Below, one piece after another: positions 62,694 through 64,000 of a stretch of 64,000 bases of DNA. The stretch covers positions 62,001 to 126,000 of the forward strand of contig JAEYHZ010000009.1 in assembly GCA_023409265.1 (NCBI GenBank), written 5' to 3'. The translations under genes were made by a program, and so were the position numbers. The first letter of the stretch is position 1, and each line of letters opens with the position of its first letter. This DNA comes from Bacillota bacterium. Lineage in GTDB: Bacteria > Bacillota > Clostridia > Acetivibrionales > DSM-1351. The notes beneath the pieces are model-generated. The model was given only the letters and a program-made list of their open reading frames with translations, had not been told where the DNA came from and searched no databases.

Positions 62694-63569
62694 ATGTCTG
62701 GCAAACTGGGAAGAAACGATTTCTGCTGGTGCGGCAGCGGAAGCAAATACAAAAAATGCCATGCTCTTATTGAGGAACAAATGGCCATCTACCATTCAAG
62801 AGGGTGCGAAGTGCCTCACCCCGGATTGCTTAAAACCCAGCAGCAAATTCAAGGTATCAGGGACAGCAGTAAATTGAACATAGCCTTACTGGATTTTATC
62901 GGGGATTATGTTGTTGATGGAGTAACAACTGAAGAACTTGACCAGCTGATTTATAAAAAAACCAAGGAGTTTGGAGGCATACCTGCAACTCTTAATTTTA
63001 ATGGATACCCCAAAAGTACTTGCATCTCAATAAATGACGTTGTATGTCACGGTATACCATCCGACCGTGTTACCCTGAAAAGTGGAGATATTTCCAATAT
63101 TGATGTATCAACTATCTACAATGGCTTTTACTCAGATTCATCCCGTATGTTTTGTGTCGGTGATGTTTCCAGCGAAAAACAAAGACTTGTTGAAGTTGCG
63201 AGAGAATGTATGGAGCTGGGTATTGAACAGGTGAAACCCTGGGGATTTCTCGGAGATGTGGGGCAAGCGATTAATGACCATGCCAGGAAGAAGGGATATT
63301 CTGTTGTTCGGGAAATCGGCGGACACGGTATTGGACTGCAGTTTCACGAAGACCCCTGGGTCAGCTTTGTGTCAAAACAAGGAACAGGGATGCTTTTAGT
63401 CCCAGGTCTTGTTTTTACAGTAGAACCCATGATTAATATGGGAAAAGCCGATATATTTCAAAACAAGAACGATAACTGGACAGTTTACACAGTGGACGGA
63501 AAGCCCTCTGCACAATGGGAAAATACCGTGCTGGTAACGGAAACGGGTTATGAAATACTTACGTATTAA
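62694..63569 (+). CDS. map: Methionine aminopeptidase with SEC-C motif
   Basis: Type I enzyme removing N-terminal Met, 291 residues. N-terminal SEC-C zinc motif GRNDFCWCGSGSKYKKCH (7-24), then the pita-bread fold with ligands Asp in NIDVS, Asp in YSDSSRMF, His in IGGHGIG, Glu in TVEPMI and Glu in WENTVL, plus the substrate-contacting CHGIP. SEC-C carrying forms are common in clostridia as a second map gene. ATG with AAGGAG site. Monocistronic by spacing. Confidence 0.95.
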   Translation: MSGKLGRNDFCWCGSGSKYKKCHALIEEQMAIYHSRGCEVPHPGLLKTQQQIQGIRDSSKLNIALLDFIGDYVVDGVTTEELDQLIYKKTKEFGGIPATLNFNGYPKSTCISINDVVCHGIPSDRVTLKSGDISNIDVSTIYNGFYSDSSRMFCVGDVSSEKQRLVEVARECMELGIEQVKPWGFLGDVGQAINDHARKKGYSVVREIGGHGIGLQFHEDPWVSFVSKQGTGMLLVPGLVFTVEPMINMGKADIFQNKNDNWTVYTVDGKPSAQWENTVLVTETGYEILTY

Positions 63570-63620
63570 TATAATCTTGATTTATTAAAGCTTTTGAAGC
63601 CATAGTTTACTTTTGAATAA

Positions 63621-63655
63621 AATGGGAAGTTGCATATCTGAAGCAGCTTCCCATT
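63621..63655. terminator. Hairpin after map
   Basis: AATGGGAAGTTGC (63621-63633) pairs with GCAGCTTCCCATT (63643-63655) with one G-U pair. The remaining 63656-64000 is very AT-rich and shows no gene or repeat that I can support. Confidence 0.6.
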
Positions 63656-64000
63656 GTCCGTATACTGCTGGATTATTGGATAGTATGTAATGCGACATTA
63701 TTTTTCTGATATGGATATAATATACCAAAACTAAAAAAAATCTACTTACAAACCATATTTTTCTATATATAATTTAATCTGGAACTACAAATGTAAATTA
63801 TTACTGCTGGATAAGTAAAATAATTGATAACTTATGGAAAAATATAAATGTAAAAATTACCTATATACATCAACATAGAAGATAACTAGTAAATATTCTT
63901 ATTCTTAAACATTCAGTTTATGGCTTTTCGAGATAATAGCTAACACTATTTTACATAATCTATAAAAATAATTTAACTTGTCAATATAGTTTGAATAACG

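Overview
The window looks like chromosome from a low-GC, anaerobic, plant-polysaccharide-degrading clostridium (cluster III / Ruminiclostridium-like). This rests on the AT-rich composition, strong AGGAGG-type ribosome sites with occasional TTG and GTG starts, a T-box before pheST, a glmS ribozyme, lipoprotein-dependent carbohydrate ABC importers, YesN-type regulators and an SLH-anchored giant polysaccharide lyase. The genus is inferred from style and gene content, not from a database match.

Layout. 1-3781: pheT (cut by the window edge) and pheS under a T-box leader with a near-consensus promoter. 3871-7346: two-component system plus a two-gene ABC exporter of the bacitracin/lantibiotic-resistance kind. 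7585-9588: coiled-coil protein, two micro-ORFs and an Amj-type lipid II flippase. 9682-10980: an acetyltransferase and a small L,D-transpeptidase among short tandem repeats. 10995-16946: arabinoside unit on the minus strand (binding protein, two permeases, GH51 arabinofuranosidase, LacI regulator) behind a TTGACA-17-TATAAT promoter. 17068-18098: two acetyltransferases. 18191-18457: a small element with 20-bp terminal inverted repeats. 18697-26923: housekeeping genes nadE, cdaA-cdaR, an FAD oxidoreductase and glmM. 27043-27474: DMT-type membrane protein. 27781-30494: glmS with its ribozyme and an unusually long leader. cdaA-cdaR and glmM lie close to glmS, linking c-di-AMP signalling and wall-precursor supply.

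31071-42623: a chemoreceptor, an orphan YesN-type response regulator, two decayed binding-protein N-termini and a 2285-residue PL8 lyase with FN3, discoidin, Big2 and SLH domains. 42631-47184: two copies of a ~287-bp repeat, each carrying two hairpins, enclosing about 4 kb of decaying material (frameshifted esterase, CBM-like fragment, unknown remnant) plus an intact DJ-1/PfpI gene and a DUF1330 gene. 47526-60489: beta-glucan unit with a secreted GH16 enzyme, an LplB/YtcP-type importer with lipoprotein, a phosphohexomutase and a GH94 phosphorylase, convergent with a ROK regulator and a GH3 enzyme that lacks the NagZ catalytic His. 60789-63569: VOC protein, short DUF1648 protein, P-loop kinase, AraC-type DNA-binding protein and a SEC-C methionine aminopeptidase.

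No rRNA, tRNA, intact transposase, prophage or CRISPR array was recognised. No wholly new multi-gene system is evident. The most unusual signals are the repeat-bounded decay zone, the two binding-protein remnants before the PL8 gene, the glmS leader, the micro-ORF chain before amj with a stop exactly at the fourth zinc-ribbon cysteine, the small terminal-inverted-repeat element, and the GH3 enzyme with an altered active site.
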